Source: Fertoeibacter niger
GTDB lineage: Bacteria; Pseudomonadota; Alphaproteobacteria; Rhodobacterales; Rhodobacteraceae
Assembly: GCF_009380135.2 (NCBI RefSeq)
Contig: NZ_WHUT02000003.1
Coordinates: forward strand, 248,001 to 312,000
Length of the DNA stretch: 64,000 nucleotides
Direction of reading: 5' to 3'
This document shows, one piece after another, positions 36,412-45,101 of the stretch; position 1 is the stretch's first letter; the number at the start of each line of letters is the position of its first letter. Under the pieces are notes generated by a model. The model saw nothing but the letters and a program-made list of their open reading frames with translations, had not been told where the DNA came from and did not search any database. Both the position numbers and the translations under genes were made by a program.

Positions 36412-37111
36412 CGGCGGGGCCGTTCAGAAAACCTTCCAGCGCCTCTGTCACGGCCTCGGGCTGTTCCAGGGGCGCAAGGTGCCCTGCATCCTCGACGATC
36501 TGCAACCGGCCATAGGGCATCAGCGCCGCCGCGAAATCCTGCCGCCGCAGCGGCACCACCATGTCGCGCCGCCCGGCAAGGATCAGCGCGGGCAACATGA
36601 TGCGGCGCAGTGTTTTCTGCTGGTCGGGGCGGCGCTGCATGGCGCGCGACTGCGCCAGATACACAGCCTCGCCCAGCCGCAGCGCCATGTCAGCCTGCAA
36701 TTCCATGATGCTGTCGCGCCAGGGGCTGTCGGCCAGGGCGGACAGTGGCACTTCATCGGCAATCGCCTGTGCCAGCCGTCCGGCACGCGCCGCCACCATC
36801 CGCGCCTCGCGCGCTGCGGCGATCTGCGGGGCCTCGGCCAGCGGGTCGGTCGCCAGCAGGGCGATGCGCGTCACCCGTTCCGGCGCCCGGCGCAACACAT
36901 CCAGCGCCACCGCCCCGCCCAGCCCATGCCCCACCATCGCGAACCGCTCCGGTGCGCCCTCCAGCAGCCGTTCTGACAGCGCCTCGACTGTGGGCTCGGG
37001 CAAGGGCATGAACACCGCCACCAGCCTTGTCTGCGACAGGTGGATGATCTGGTGCAGGAACAGCCGCGCGTCGCACATCAACCCGGGGATCAGGATTACC
37101 TGTTCGGGCAT
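36389..37111 (-). CDS. Alpha/beta-hydrolase-fold protein lacking the nucleophile
   Basis: 240 residues. The fold is clear (QVILIPGLMCDARLF, and at the C-terminus DAGHLAPLEQPEAV with the histidine). The nucleophile elbow reads G-H-G-L-G-G: residue 63 is Gly (codon 36923-36925) where Ser, Cys or Asp is required. It is the last of three hydrolase genes in one run; its start lies 1 base after the preceding stop. It may be a non-catalytic binding protein, an enzyme using another mechanism, or a recently inactivated gene. Confidence 0.8.
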   Translation of the reverse strand: MPEQVILIPGLMCDARLFLHQIIHLSQTRLVAVFMPLPEPTVEALSERLLEGAPERFAMVGHGLGGAVALDVLRRAPERVTRIALLATDPLAEAPQIAAAREARMVAARAGRLAQAIADEVPLSALADSPWRDSIMELQADMALRLGEAVYLAQSRAMQRRPDQQKTLRRIMLPALILAGRRDMVVPLRRQDFAAALMPYGRLQIVEDAGHLAPLEQPEAVTEALEGFLNGPAVTAMRPA

Positions 37112-37112
37112 G

Positions 37113-38093
37113 TCACAGCCCCCGCGCCCATCCGGTGATGCGCGCCACGACGGGCTCTGTAAGGCCGGGCGACAGGATGTCACCTGCAATCACATGGCCA
37201 TAGCGGTCATCCCCCGGGCCTAGTGAAACCTGTTCCACCGTCACCGGCCCGCCCCACTGATCAATGACCGGCGCGATGCGGGCCGGGTCTATGACCTGAT
37301 CGGCACCGTTGTAGATCACCAGTGCCGGGGCGGCGGCGCGGCTGTATTCCAGCCCGCGCGCATGGCGCATCAGCGCGGCCAGCGGAAACAACGCGGAAGT
37401 CGGATAGGCCGTCGTCCAGAACCGTGCGTGTTCCGCGTTCAGCGGTGTGAAACTGCGTTCGGCCCCTGCCACCAGCGGCCCCCAATAGCGCGCCAGCGGC
37501 AGATCAAGGATGCGCGCCGCCAATGGCCGGAGGCCAAAGTTGGGCGATATCAGCACAACCCCCGCCAGCCCGTCATTGAACCGCGCATCGGTTGCCGCCA
37601 GTGCAGCCAATGTGCCGCCGGTCGAGGTGCCGATCAGGATCACCCGGTCGCCCAGCCTGCGTGCGATCGCCATCGCCTCGTCCAGATCATTGATCCAGTC
37701 GCCCGCCACGGGTTCCGCCATCGCCACCCCGTCGCGGCCATGCCCGGCCAGCCGGGTCAGAAACAGGTTCGCCCCCAGCGCAGCCGCCACCCGTTCCGGC
37801 ACGGGGCGGATCTCGGCAGAGCTGGCCGAAAAGCCATGCAGATAGACCACGGCCAGCGGTGTTTTTTCCCCCGCCACACCCGCCCAGACAATGCGTTTGG
37901 CCGTATCGGGTCGAATGTTCGGAATCTGCTGCTCTGTCTCGGCCAGCCACACATCAAGATCATTTGGCAAGATCGCAGAATCAAACGGCAAGCCCATGTC
38001 CACCTCATCTTGCGGGGCGAATAGCCACAACCCGCCAAATATCAGAAAAACACAAACCAGAATGCGCCCCAGCGCCTTTCCCAACCTACGCAT
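37113..38093 (-). CDS. Membrane-anchored alpha/beta hydrolase
   Basis: 326 residues. An N-terminal hydrophobic segment (ILVCVFLIFGGLWLF, residues about 11-25) anchors or exports it. VVYLHGFSASSAEIRP is the oxyanion loop, the nucleophile elbow is GTSTGG, and the C-terminal His is in GDDRYGHVIAGD. It resembles carboxylesterase/lysophospholipase proteins (serine aminopeptidase S33). It overlaps the upstream hydrolase gene by 8 bp. Substrate unknown, probably a lipid or ester in the envelope. Confidence 0.83.
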   Translation of the reverse strand: MRRLGKALGRILVCVFLIFGGLWLFAPQDEVDMGLPFDSAILPNDLDVWLAETEQQIPNIRPDTAKRIVWAGVAGEKTPLAVVYLHGFSASSAEIRPVPERVAAALGANLFLTRLAGHGRDGVAMAEPVAGDWINDLDEAMAIARRLGDRVILIGTSTGGTLAALAATDARFNDGLAGVVLISPNFGLRPLAARILDLPLARYWGPLVAGAERSFTPLNAEHARFWTTAYPTSALFPLAALMRHARGLEYSRAAAPALVIYNGADQVIDPARIAPVIDQWGGPVTVEQVSLGPGDDRYGHVIAGDILSPGLTEPVVARITGWARGL

Positions 38094-38844
38094 CAGGCCG
38101 CCCCGCCAGAATTTCGCCCAGGCTGCGGCTGATCAGCGCCAGACAGGCGGCATCGGAAAAGCGGTGATCCGCACCTTTCACCAGCGTCAGCCGCATATCC
38201 GGCCCTGTCGCGTGATCCAGCAACCGCAGGGCCACCGATGGCGGCACATCCACATCCGCCGTGCCCTGCAACAGTCTGACCGGGCAAGGTAATTCCAGCG
38301 GATCACGCAACACCAGATGGTTGCGCCCGTCCACGATCAGCCGCCGGGTGATGGTATAGGGCGCGTCGGAATAATCCGACGGCAGGGCCACCTGGCCCTG
38401 TGTCAGCAGCTCCGCCCGCTGCGCCGCGTCAAACCCCGCCCACATCGAATCTTCGGTAAAATCAGGCGCGGCGGCGACGCCCACCATCCCGGCCAGACGT
38501 TCCGGCATCGCCCGCGCCAGCAACAGCGCGATCCACCCGCCCATGGACGATCCCACCAGCACCAGCGGGCCATCGACCAAGGCCACCACCGCCCGCGCAT
38601 CGGCGAACCAGTCGCCAATCGCGCCGTCCAGGAAATCGCCACCCGACTGGCCGTGCCCCGAATAATCAAACCGGAGAAAGGCGCGGCCCTGCGCCGCCGC
38701 CCAATCCTGCAAATACAGGGCCTTGGTTCCCTGCATGTCAGAACGGAAGCCGCCCAGAAACACCACCGCAGGCCCCTGCCCCGGTGTCAGGTGATAGGCG
38801 ATCCGCCGCCCTTCGGGCGTGGTCAGATATTGCGGTTCTGTCAT
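38086..38844 (-). CDS. Cytosolic alpha/beta hydrolase (ABHD10-like)
   Basis: 252 residues from the ATG at 38844; a 64-codon extension has no ribosome site. AVVFLGGFRSDMQGTKALYL and FDYSGHGQSGGDF are features shared with ABHD10-type esterases, with nucleophile box GSSMGG, acid near LLQGTADVDVP and His in GADHRFSD. It is first of three overlapping hydrolase genes, divergent from thrS. It is probably an esterase or thioesterase of small acyl compounds. Confidence 0.83.
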   Translation of the reverse strand: MTEPQYLTTPEGRRIAYHLTPGQGPAVVFLGGFRSDMQGTKALYLQDWAAAQGRAFLRFDYSGHGQSGGDFLDGAIGDWFADARAVVALVDGPLVLVGSSMGGWIALLLARAMPERLAGMVGVAAAPDFTEDSMWAGFDAAQRAELLTQGQVALPSDYSDAPYTITRRLIVDGRNHLVLRDPLELPCPVRLLQGTADVDVPPSVALRLLDHATGPDMRLTLVKGADHRFSDAACLALISRSLGEILAGRPDA

Positions 38845-39001
38845 GGCGGCCCCCCTTGTCACCTTTGCATAACAAAGCGCCGGGGCGCGGGCCAGCCGAA
38901 CCGCGCGGCAGTTGACTTTCGCGCGCCCGACGCGCAAAACCCCGCCGACCATACCCGCAACCGGGCGTTCCGTGGGCGCCAAACCGACGAGGAGGACAGC
39001 C

Positions 39002-40942
39002 ATGTCCCAGATTTCCCTTACCTTTCCCGATGGCAATGTGCGTTCCTACGCGGCTGGCGTAACGCCTGCCGACGTGGCTGCCAGCATTTCCACCAGTCTG
39101 GCCAAGAAAGCCATCTCGGCCACGGTCAATGGCGCGCATTTCGACCTGCAGTGGCCGATCACGGCGGATGCAAGCATCGCGCTGCACACGCTGGCCGATG
39201 ACAACCAGGCGCTGGAACTGATCCGCCACGATCTGGCGCATATCATGGCGCGCGCCGTGCAGGAGATCTGGCCCGAAGTGAAAGTCACCATCGGCCCGGT
39301 GCGCGACAACGGCTGGTTCTATGATTTCGACCGGGCGGAACCCTTCACCCCCGAAGACCTGGCCGCGATCGAGGCGAAGATGAAGCATATCATCAACGCC
39401 CGCGACCCGGTGAAAACCGAGGTGTGGGATCGGGCCCGCGCCATCGCGCATTACGAGGCCAAGGGCGAACCCTTCAAGCTGGAGCTGATCGCCCGCATCC
39501 CCGAGGGCGAGGATCTGCGGATGTATTGGCACGGGCCCTGGCAGGATCTGTGCCGTGGCCCACATCTGCAACACACCGGGCAGGTGCCCGCCGATGCGTT
39601 CAAGCTGATGAATGTGGCCGGGGCCTACTGGCTGGGCGATTCCAGCCGCCCGATGTTGCAGCGCATCTATGGCGTGGCCTTCAAGAACCGCGAGGATCTG
39701 AAGGCGCATCTAACCATGCTGGAAGAGGCCGCGAAACGCGACCACCGCCGCCTGGGCAAGGAAATGGAGCTGTTCCACTTGCAGGAGGAAGCCCCCGGCA
39801 TGGTGTTCTGGCACCCGAACGGCTGGCAGATCTACCGCACGCTGGAGGATTACATGCGCAGCCGCCTGCGCAAGGCCAACTACAAGGAAATCCGCACGCC
39901 GCAGGTGGTGGACCGCATCTTGTGGGAAAAATCGGGCCATTGGGAGGCGTATAAAGAGAACATGTTCATCGTCGAGGTGGACGAGGAAGGCGCAAAGGAA
40001 AAGCGCATCAACGCCCTGAAACCGATGAACTGCCCCTGCCATGTGCAGGTCTACAATCAGGGCCTGAAAAGCTACCGCGAACTGCCGCTGCGGCTGGCAG
40101 AGTTCGGATCATGCCACCGCTACGAATCGTCGGGGTCGATGCACGGGCTGATGCGGGTGCGCGGCTTCACGCAGGATGACGCCCACATTTTCTGCACCGA
40201 GGATCAGATCGAGGCGGAATGCGCTGATTTCATTACGCTTCTGTCCAGCGTCTACAAGGATCTGGGCTTTGACAGCTTCGAGATCAAGCTTTCCACCCGG
40301 CCCGAGGTGCGGATCGGGTCGGATGAAACCTGGGACAAGGTGGAAGGTGCCTTGGAAAACGCCATCCGCAAGGTGGGCGTGGCCTACGAGGTGGACCCCG
40401 GCGAAGGCGCGTTCTATGGCCCCAAGCTGGATTTCAAGCTGACCGATGCCATCGGGCGCAAATGGCAATGCGGCACCTTTCAGGTGGATGCGCAGTTGCC
40501 CGACCGGCTGGGCGCGGAATACATCGGCGAGGATGGCATGAAACACATGCCCTATATGCTGCACCGCGCCATTCTGGGGTCATTCGAGCGTTTCATCGGC
40601 ATCCTGATCGAGAATTACGCAGGCAAGCTGCCGTTCTGGCTGGCGCCGCGTCAGGTGGTGGTGGCCTCCATCGTGTCGGATGCCGATGGCTTTGTGCATG
40701 AAGTGGTGGCGGCGCTGAAGGCCCAAGGCGTCCGGGCCGAGGCGGATACGCGCAACGAAAAGATCAACTACAAGGTGCGCGAACATTCCGTTGGCAAGGT
40801 GCCGGTTCTGCTGGCCGTCGGCATGCAGGAAGTGGCGGCGCGCACGGTTTCGGTGCGGCGGCTGGGTGACACGCGCACCGACAGCGCCGGGTTTGACGCC
40901 ATCGTCGCGCAGCTTGCCGCCGAGGCGCGGCTGCCGGGCTGA
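39002..40942 (+). CDS. thrS: Threonyl-tRNA synthetase
   Basis: 646 residues, class II synthetase. It contains the TGS domain (residues 1-60), the editing domain ([16 protein letters not shown]), and the catalytic core with motif 2 around [11 protein letters not shown], zinc ligand in MNCPCH and the class II motif 3 region ([17 protein letters not shown]). The C-terminal anticodon-binding domain follows. The start at 39002 follows GGAGG. It covers normal ThrS length. It is single and terminated by a strong hairpin. Confidence 0.97.
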   Translation: MSQISLTFPDGNVRSYAAGVTPADVAASISTSLAKKAISATVNGAHFDLQWPITADASIALHTLADDNQALELIRHDLAHIMARAVQEIWPEVKVTIGPVRDNGWFYDFDRAEPFTPEDLAAIEAKMKHIINARDPVKTEVWDRARAIAHYEAKGEPFKLELIARIPEGEDLRMYWHGPWQDLCRGPHLQHTGQVPADAFKLMNVAGAYWLGDSSRPMLQRIYGVAFKNREDLKAHLTMLEEAAKRDHRRLGKEMELFHLQEEAPGMVFWHPNGWQIYRTLEDYMRSRLRKANYKEIRTPQVVDRILWEKSGHWEAYKENMFIVEVDEEGAKEKRINALKPMNCPCHVQVYNQGLKSYRELPLRLAEFGSCHRYESSGSMHGLMRVRGFTQDDAHIFCTEDQIEAECADFITLLSSVYKDLGFDSFEIKLSTRPEVRIGSDETWDKVEGALENAIRKVGVAYEVDPGEGAFYGPKLDFKLTDAIGRKWQCGTFQVDAQLPDRLGAEYIGEDGMKHMPYMLHRAILGSFERFIGILIENYAGKLPFWLAPRQVVVASIVSDADGFVHEVVAALKAQGVRAEADTRNEKINYKVREHSVGKVPVLLAVGMQEVAARTVSVRRLGDTRTDSAGFDAIVAQLAAEARLPG

Positions 40943-40961
40943 GGGTCAAGCCTGCAACACC

Positions 40962-40989
40962 AAAAGGCGCAGCGCAGGCTGCGCCTTTT
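40962..40989. terminator. Bidirectional terminator after thrS
   Basis: AAAAGGCGCAGC (40962-40973) and GCTGCGCCTTTT (40978-40989) form a perfect 12-bp stem. T-runs on both strands serve thrS and the convergent membrane-protein gene. Confidence 0.9.
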
Positions 40990-41345
40990 CAATAGGCATC
41001 AGGCTGTTTTGCGGCCAGTGCCAAGACCCCGCCCAGACCGCACATGGCAATCGGGAACATGGTGAAAACGCCAAAGCCGAAGCCCGCCCACAGCCCCGCC
41101 GCCGAAGCCAGCAGCAACACCCCCGCCGCCACGTTGCGCGACCGCGCCATGGCGGCACCGGCAATGGCCAGGATCGGCGAAAGAAAGCTGGCGGCGCGCA
41201 CAAGCTGAACATTGTCAACCTGTTGCGCGAAATCGCCGATCTCGCCTTGGGTTTCGATGAAGGTGGTATAGCCGTAACCGAAGAACCCGACGATCATCCC
41301 CCAGATGCCACCGATGATGCCCAGAACAAGTGCCGCGTTGCGCAT
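40989..41345 (-). CDS. Small membrane protein (DUF4064-like)
   Basis: 118 residues with three to four hydrophobic segments (AALVLGIIGGIWGMIVGFFG, ASFLSPILAIAGAAMA, NVAAGVLLLASAAGLWAGFG, FPIAMCGLGGVLALAA). The arrangement recalls DUF4064-type proteins of the inner membrane. Function unknown. It is convergent with thrS and divergent from the cold-shock gene. Confidence 0.7.
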   Translation of the reverse strand: MRNAALVLGIIGGIWGMIVGFFGYGYTTFIETQGEIGDFAQQVDNVQLVRAASFLSPILAIAGAAMARSRNVAAGVLLLASAAGLWAGFGFGVFTMFPIAMCGLGGVLALAAKQPDAY

Positions 41346-41542
41346 GTAAGCCTCCGTTTGTCGCTATATGGGGGCTGGCAGGCCGCACCACCATGCCTCT
41401 TGATTTTCAGCGCCGTTTTGGCATGATTTTGCAGGTGACAACAGACGTTCTGACGCCTTCCTGTTCCAGGCAGCACGCGGAAGACCTGGCTGCACGGCCT
41501 GCCGCAATGACGCGGCGGGAGGGCTGATGAAGGAGAGACGGC

Positions 41543-41749
41543 ATGCCGACGGGCACCGTGAAATGGTTTAACAGCACCAAAGGTTTCGGCTTTATCGCGC
41601 CGGACGATGGCGGCAAGGATGTGTTCGTGCATATCTCGGCGGTCGAGCGGGCGGGGCTGAAAGGCCTGAACGACAACCAGAAAATCGGTTACGAACTGCA
41701 ATCGGGGCGCGATGGCCGCGCATCGGCCGCCGATCTGCGGCTGCTGTAA
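41543..41749 (+). CDS. cspA: Cold-shock domain protein
   Basis: 68 residues, single cold-shock domain. It begins MPTGTVKWFNSTKGFGFIAP with RNP1 (KGFGFI) and RNP2 (VFVHIS). It binds single-stranded RNA/DNA as an RNA chaperone. The 197-bp leader upstream is a plausible structured 5' UTR, and a GGAGA-like ribosome site lies before the start. A near-perfect terminator follows. Confidence 0.95.
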   Translation: MPTGTVKWFNSTKGFGFIAPDDGGKDVFVHISAVERAGLKGLNDNQKIGYELQSGRDGRASAADLRLL

Positions 41750-41772
41750 GAACAGTCTTGCCAGCATCTGCG

Positions 41773-41799
41773 CGGCCCGCGTCGATGCGGGCCGTTTTT
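41773..41799 (+). terminator. Terminator of the cold-shock gene
   Basis: CGGCCCGC (41773-41780), loop GTCGAT, GCGGGCCG (41787-41794), then TTTTT (41795-41799). Confidence 0.93.
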
Positions 41800-41823
41800 G
41801 ATGGTGCGGCAATGCCTTGCGGC

Positions 41824-42150
41824 TCAGACCAGCAGTTTGCCCTGCACATCGGCACCCCAGCCCAGCAGCAGCCGGTCTTCATCGCGGATCACCGGGCGCT
41901 TCATCAGCGTGGGTTGGGCAGCCAACTGCGCCTCGGGTTCTGACGCTTTCAGCCAGTCCGACAGCCCGCGCCAGGTGGTTGACTGGCGGTTGATGATCGC
42001 ATCACCGAATTCCATGACCAGTTCGGCGATCTCATCCTCGGTCAGCGGATCGGCGCGGATGTCGCGGAAGGTCACATCCTTTCCCGCCGCCTCCAGCGCC
42101 TTCAGCGCCTTTTTGCAGGTGTCGCAGGTCGATATTCCGTAAAGGATCAT
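41824..42150 (-). CDS. ArsC/Spx-like thioredoxin-fold protein
   Basis: 108 residues. The N-terminal YGISTCDTCKKALKAL carries the CxxC motif of the Spx/YffB branch, and the arginine-bearing MKRPVIRDEDRLLLGW is the C-terminal family signature. The start at 42150 is the ATG that begins directly with the fold. Members act as thiol reductases or glutathione-dependent arsenate reductase-like proteins. No arsenic genes are nearby, so housekeeping redox function is more likely. Confidence 0.87.
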   Translation of the reverse strand: MILYGISTCDTCKKALKALEAAGKDVTFRDIRADPLTEDEIAELVMEFGDAIINRQSTTWRGLSDWLKASEPEAQLAAQPTLMKRPVIRDEDRLLLGWGADVQGKLLV

Positions 42151-42213
42151 GGCAGCGATTCCGGTCACAGGTCTGTGACCGTCAGGCTAAGGCGTTCTGC
42201 CACATAGCACAAG

Positions 42214-42612
42214 TCACGCAACGGCCCGCGCCGCCAGCACCCCGGCCCAGGCGGCGATGCCAGTGATCGCCGTGCCCCAGGCCCAATCCACCGCCACCAT
42301 GCTGGGGTGCCAGTCCCGCATCACCGTCCAGCTTGTCAGCTCATACGTGCCATAGGCGACGAACCCCAGCACCGCGCCGTTGATCAGCGCCGCAGTGGGA
42401 TTGCCCTCGCGCAGCGCAGGCAGGCCCGCGAACCACATTATGCCGAACATGTAGGTCAGATAGAACAGAGCCGCAGGGCCCAGCCGCAAGCCATCCAGCA
42501 GTTGTGTCTTCAGGTGGGTCTGGAACAAGGGCTGGATCACCGATCGCAACATGATGGCATCGGCCACCAGAAAGACCAGCGAGGTGGCAAGGAAAAGGAC
42601 GGCAATGGCCAT
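42214..42612 (-). CDS. DUF2177 membrane protein
   Basis: 132 residues with four predicted membrane helices (VLFLATSLVFLVADAIML, PAALFYLTYMFGIMWFAG, INGAVLGFVAYGTYELTSWT and the C-terminal GIAAWAGVLAARA). YGTYELTSW and the segment WGT are typical of DUF2177. It sits in the inner membrane; function unknown. Confidence 0.85.
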   Translation of the reverse strand: MAIAVLFLATSLVFLVADAIMLRSVIQPLFQTHLKTQLLDGLRLGPAALFYLTYMFGIMWFAGLPALREGNPTAALINGAVLGFVAYGTYELTSWTVMRDWHPSMVAVDWAWGTAITGIAAWAGVLAARAVA

Positions 42613-42709
42613 GGAACGCTCCGCTGTTCTGATTGGATTTGCCAGATAGCGCGCGGGGGCCGGGCGGACAGGGGGGCGGCGGAAAAGGGGTTCAGTCCGG
42701 GAAAGTCAC

Positions 42710-42994
42710 TCAGGCCGGGTTGGGCAAGGGCGCATCCCAGGCCTCGCCCATCGCCACGATGCAGGACTGGCCAGATGTGTAGCGCAGCACCAGCGTCCAG
42801 CGGCCATTGGCGGCGGCCCAGACCTCCATCACCGAATCCCTGTCACGCAAGCCGCTGCCCTGAAGGCCTGCCTGATACTGCCCGGTCAGCCGCTGCTCCA
42901 TCTGCTGCCGCGGCGCGCAGATGATTTCGGCAATGGGCGATGCCGTGACGGGGGTGGCGAGGAGGAGGGCCAAAAGGGTGAGTCGCAGCTGCAT
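42710..42994 (-). CDS. Small secreted protein of unknown function
   Basis: 94 residues. An N-terminal signal peptide (LRLTLLALLLATPVTA, cleavage near residue 18) precedes a short mature domain with two Cys (IICAPRQ and GQSCIVAMG), which could form a disulfide. The C-terminal half (VMEVWAAANGRWTLVLRY) is beta-rich. No family recognised. Periplasmic; alone between DUF2177 and thyX. Confidence 0.65.
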   Translation of the reverse strand: MQLRLTLLALLLATPVTASPIAEIICAPRQQMEQRLTGQYQAGLQGSGLRDRDSVMEVWAAANGRWTLVLRYTSGQSCIVAMGEAWDAPLPNPA

Positions 42995-43064
42995 GCATGG
43001 AAGTGTAACATGGATGTGACGGTTTTCGGCCGTGTTTCACATCAAAAATGTGGTGCCAAGCGTC

Positions 43065-43985
43065 TTAACCCCACACCCCCACAAACTCCCGCCATTCCCC
43101 TTTCGACATCCCCGATTCCTCCCAGCCCACCACTTCCCCTGCCAGCCGCCGTTTCAGCACCGCCACCGCCTTGGCCGACAGGTTCTCGCCGCCCATCCGG
43201 TAATCCTCGAACGCCGCATGGGCCAGCGGCACCCAATCCTTCACGCAGGCGGCAATCGCCTCGGCATAGACGCGGATTTCGTATTGCGCATGGGCGTCGG
43301 CGCGCAAGCGCAGGAAGTGGAACAGGTTGTGCAGGTCGGTCTTCCAATACCACTGGGTATAGGTGTTCATCGGCAGGTTCATCCGCGCCAGTTCGCGCGC
43401 CAGCCCCTGCTGCGGGCTGCCGTCGGGCTGGGTATCGGCCAGCATCGCCTCGTAATGGTCAAAGGCCCGGCCCGCATCGGATTTCAACAGATCGAGCACC
43501 CGCGCCGCCTCGGCCCCTTCCAGCACCGCGCCGCGCCCCTGGTTGTTCACCGTGGATTGCGCGGCCAACTGGTCGGGCGCCGGAATGTAGAACTCCCGGT
43601 CAAGGATCGAATAGCGGGCGGAATATTCGTTCACATTGGCGGTGCGGTGCCGGATCCATTGCCGCGCCACGAACACCGGCAGTTTCACATGCAGCTTGAT
43701 CTCGCACATCTCGAACGGGGTCGAATGCCAGTGCCGCATCAGATAGCGGATCAGCCCCTCATCATTGCTGACATGCTTGGTGCCCGCGCCGTAGGATACG
43801 CGCGCGGCCTGCACGATGGCGGCATCATCGCCCATATAGTCGATGACGCGGATGAAGCCGTGGTCCAGCACATCATGCGCGCGATACAGATGCGCCTCCA
43901 TGCCTTCGGACACGGCGCGCAGGGTCATGCGTGGCGTGGCGCGGGCGGCTGCGATCTCGGCGGTCTGGTCGGGGGAAAGGGGCAT
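43065..43985 (-). CDS. thyX: Flavin-dependent thymidylate synthase
   Basis: 306 residues. The ThyX motif reads [15 protein letters not shown]; the canonical RHRxxSxxxxSxR has Ser where this protein has Asn, a variant I believe is common in alphaproteobacteria. ThyX makes dTMP from dUMP with FAD, NADPH and methylene-tetrahydrofolate. I prefer the ATG at 43985 (GAGG 6 bases upstream) over 44012, which lacks a ribosome site and directly follows a C/G homopolymer. Confidence 0.93.
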   Translation of the reverse strand: MPLSPDQTAEIAAARATPRMTLRAVSEGMEAHLYRAHDVLDHGFIRVIDYMGDDAAIVQAARVSYGAGTKHVSNDEGLIRYLMRHWHSTPFEMCEIKLHVKLPVFVARQWIRHRTANVNEYSARYSILDREFYIPAPDQLAAQSTVNNQGRGAVLEGAEAARVLDLLKSDAGRAFDHYEAMLADTQPDGSPQQGLARELARMNLPMNTYTQWYWKTDLHNLFHFLRLRADAHAQYEIRVYAEAIAACVKDWVPLAHAAFEDYRMGGENLSAKAVAVLKRRLAGEVVGWEESGMSKGEWREFVGVWG

Positions 43986-44018
43986 GGTGGCCTCGGTCTG
44001 AAGATGGCCCATATCTAT

Positions 44019-44028
44019 GGGGGGGGGG
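44019..44028. repeat. Homopolymeric G tract (10 bp)
   Basis: Ten consecutive G on the plus strand lie between the divergent thyX and surface-lipoprotein genes, 34 bp upstream of the chosen thyX start. Such tracts slip during replication. Confidence 0.9.
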
Positions 44029-44187
44029 TGGCAACAACCCTACAAGATGCAGGGACGCCCCGGCAAGGCTTGCCACCGGCGCGCGACCTTTTTGCATCAA
44101 GCCCCGCCGCAGCGGCAGGGCCAGATTGACAGGTGGCCTGCGACACAGCAGACTTGTCGCAAAAGAAACGAGCAGTCAGGCAATTCC

Positions 44188-45093
44188 ATGGATTTTCGCA
44201 AGCTGGCGCCTTTGGCGCTCTGTATCGCTATGGCCGCATGCAGCGGCAATCCGCTGAACAACGGCGATGATGGTGACGGCGATGGTGATGGCGACGGGGG
44301 CGGCAGCGATGTGCCGGATTCCGTGGCCGGACGCCTGGTTTCAGCCACCTATGAACCCGGTGCCGACACGATCCTGGTGAACATCCGCTCGCAGGATGAC
44401 CCCTCTGTCGAAGCAGTCTACACCCGCGACGCGCGGTATGATGTCGAGGATTACTTCGGCTATACCTCGCAGGAGACCACATCGAACCGCATCACCGTGG
44501 CGCTGGTGAAACAGGTGGGCAATACCAAGGCCGCCGTCGCGCTGAACGGACAGTTCGCCGAATATTACGCGGGCGGCACATTCTCGCGCGAGGGCCTGTT
44601 CAATTTGCCGACCAGTGGCGTCGGCAATTCGGCCAACTATTCGGGCACCTACACCGGCCTTCTGAACGCGGGCCCCACGGTTTCGGGGCCGGGCGGCGAC
44701 CTGGACCCGATCCAGCCGCGCCAGACCACAGGCCGCGCCCTGATCACGGCGGATTTCGCCAAGATGGAACTGTCGGGCGGCATTGATCAGCGCCGCGTCA
44801 CCGGAACAGATGGCGATGCCGGCGCTTTGCCCACCGCGCTGCTGCGCACGACAGACATCAGCACCGATGGCAGGTTCGAGGGCATTGTCACCGTCCGCGA
44901 TGACGAGGACGGCAGCCTTCAGGACGCGGGTGACTATGCTGGCCTGTTCGGCGGCGCGAATGCGCGCGAGATCGCGGCCCTGCTGGTCTTCAACCCGATC
45001 CCCACAAACCAGGCCCTGTTCGAGCATGGCCTTCTGGTGCTGCCCTCCTGCGCCACCGGCGGTGGTCCGGCCTGCCCCGTCGCATCCCCCTGA
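44188..45093 (+). CDS. Surface lipoprotein with TbpB-like barrel, T11SS cargo
   Basis: 301 residues. Lipobox MAAC with lipidated Cys18, then an Asp/Gly linker (residues about 26-36, DDGDGDGDGD) typical of surface-exposed lipoproteins. Residues about 180-290 match the eight-stranded barrel of TbpB/HpuA-like proteins: TGRALITADFAKMELSGGI and the closing motif GDYAGLFGGANAREIAALL. It carries no transferrin- or heme-specific feature I can recognise, so the ligand is unknown. It is followed by its likely exporter (8-bp gap). Expected location is the outer face of the outer membrane. Confidence 0.82.
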   Translation: MDFRKLAPLALCIAMAACSGNPLNNGDDGDGDGDGDGGGSDVPDSVAGRLVSATYEPGADTILVNIRSQDDPSVEAVYTRDARYDVEDYFGYTSQETTSNRITVALVKQVGNTKAAVALNGQFAEYYAGGTFSREGLFNLPTSGVGNSANYSGTYTGLLNAGPTVSGPGGDLDPIQPRQTTGRALITADFAKMELSGGIDQRRVTGTDGDAGALPTALLRTTDISTDGRFEGIVTVRDDEDGSLQDAGDYAGLFGGANAREIAALLVFNPIPTNQALFEHGLLVLPSCATGGGPACPVASP

Positions 45094-45101
45094 CGCGGCC
45101 G

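Noticed and set aside
41824-42150. Arsenate reductase of an arsenic resistance operon
   Set aside because: The Spx/YffB branch fits better and no arsR, arsB or acr3 is near.
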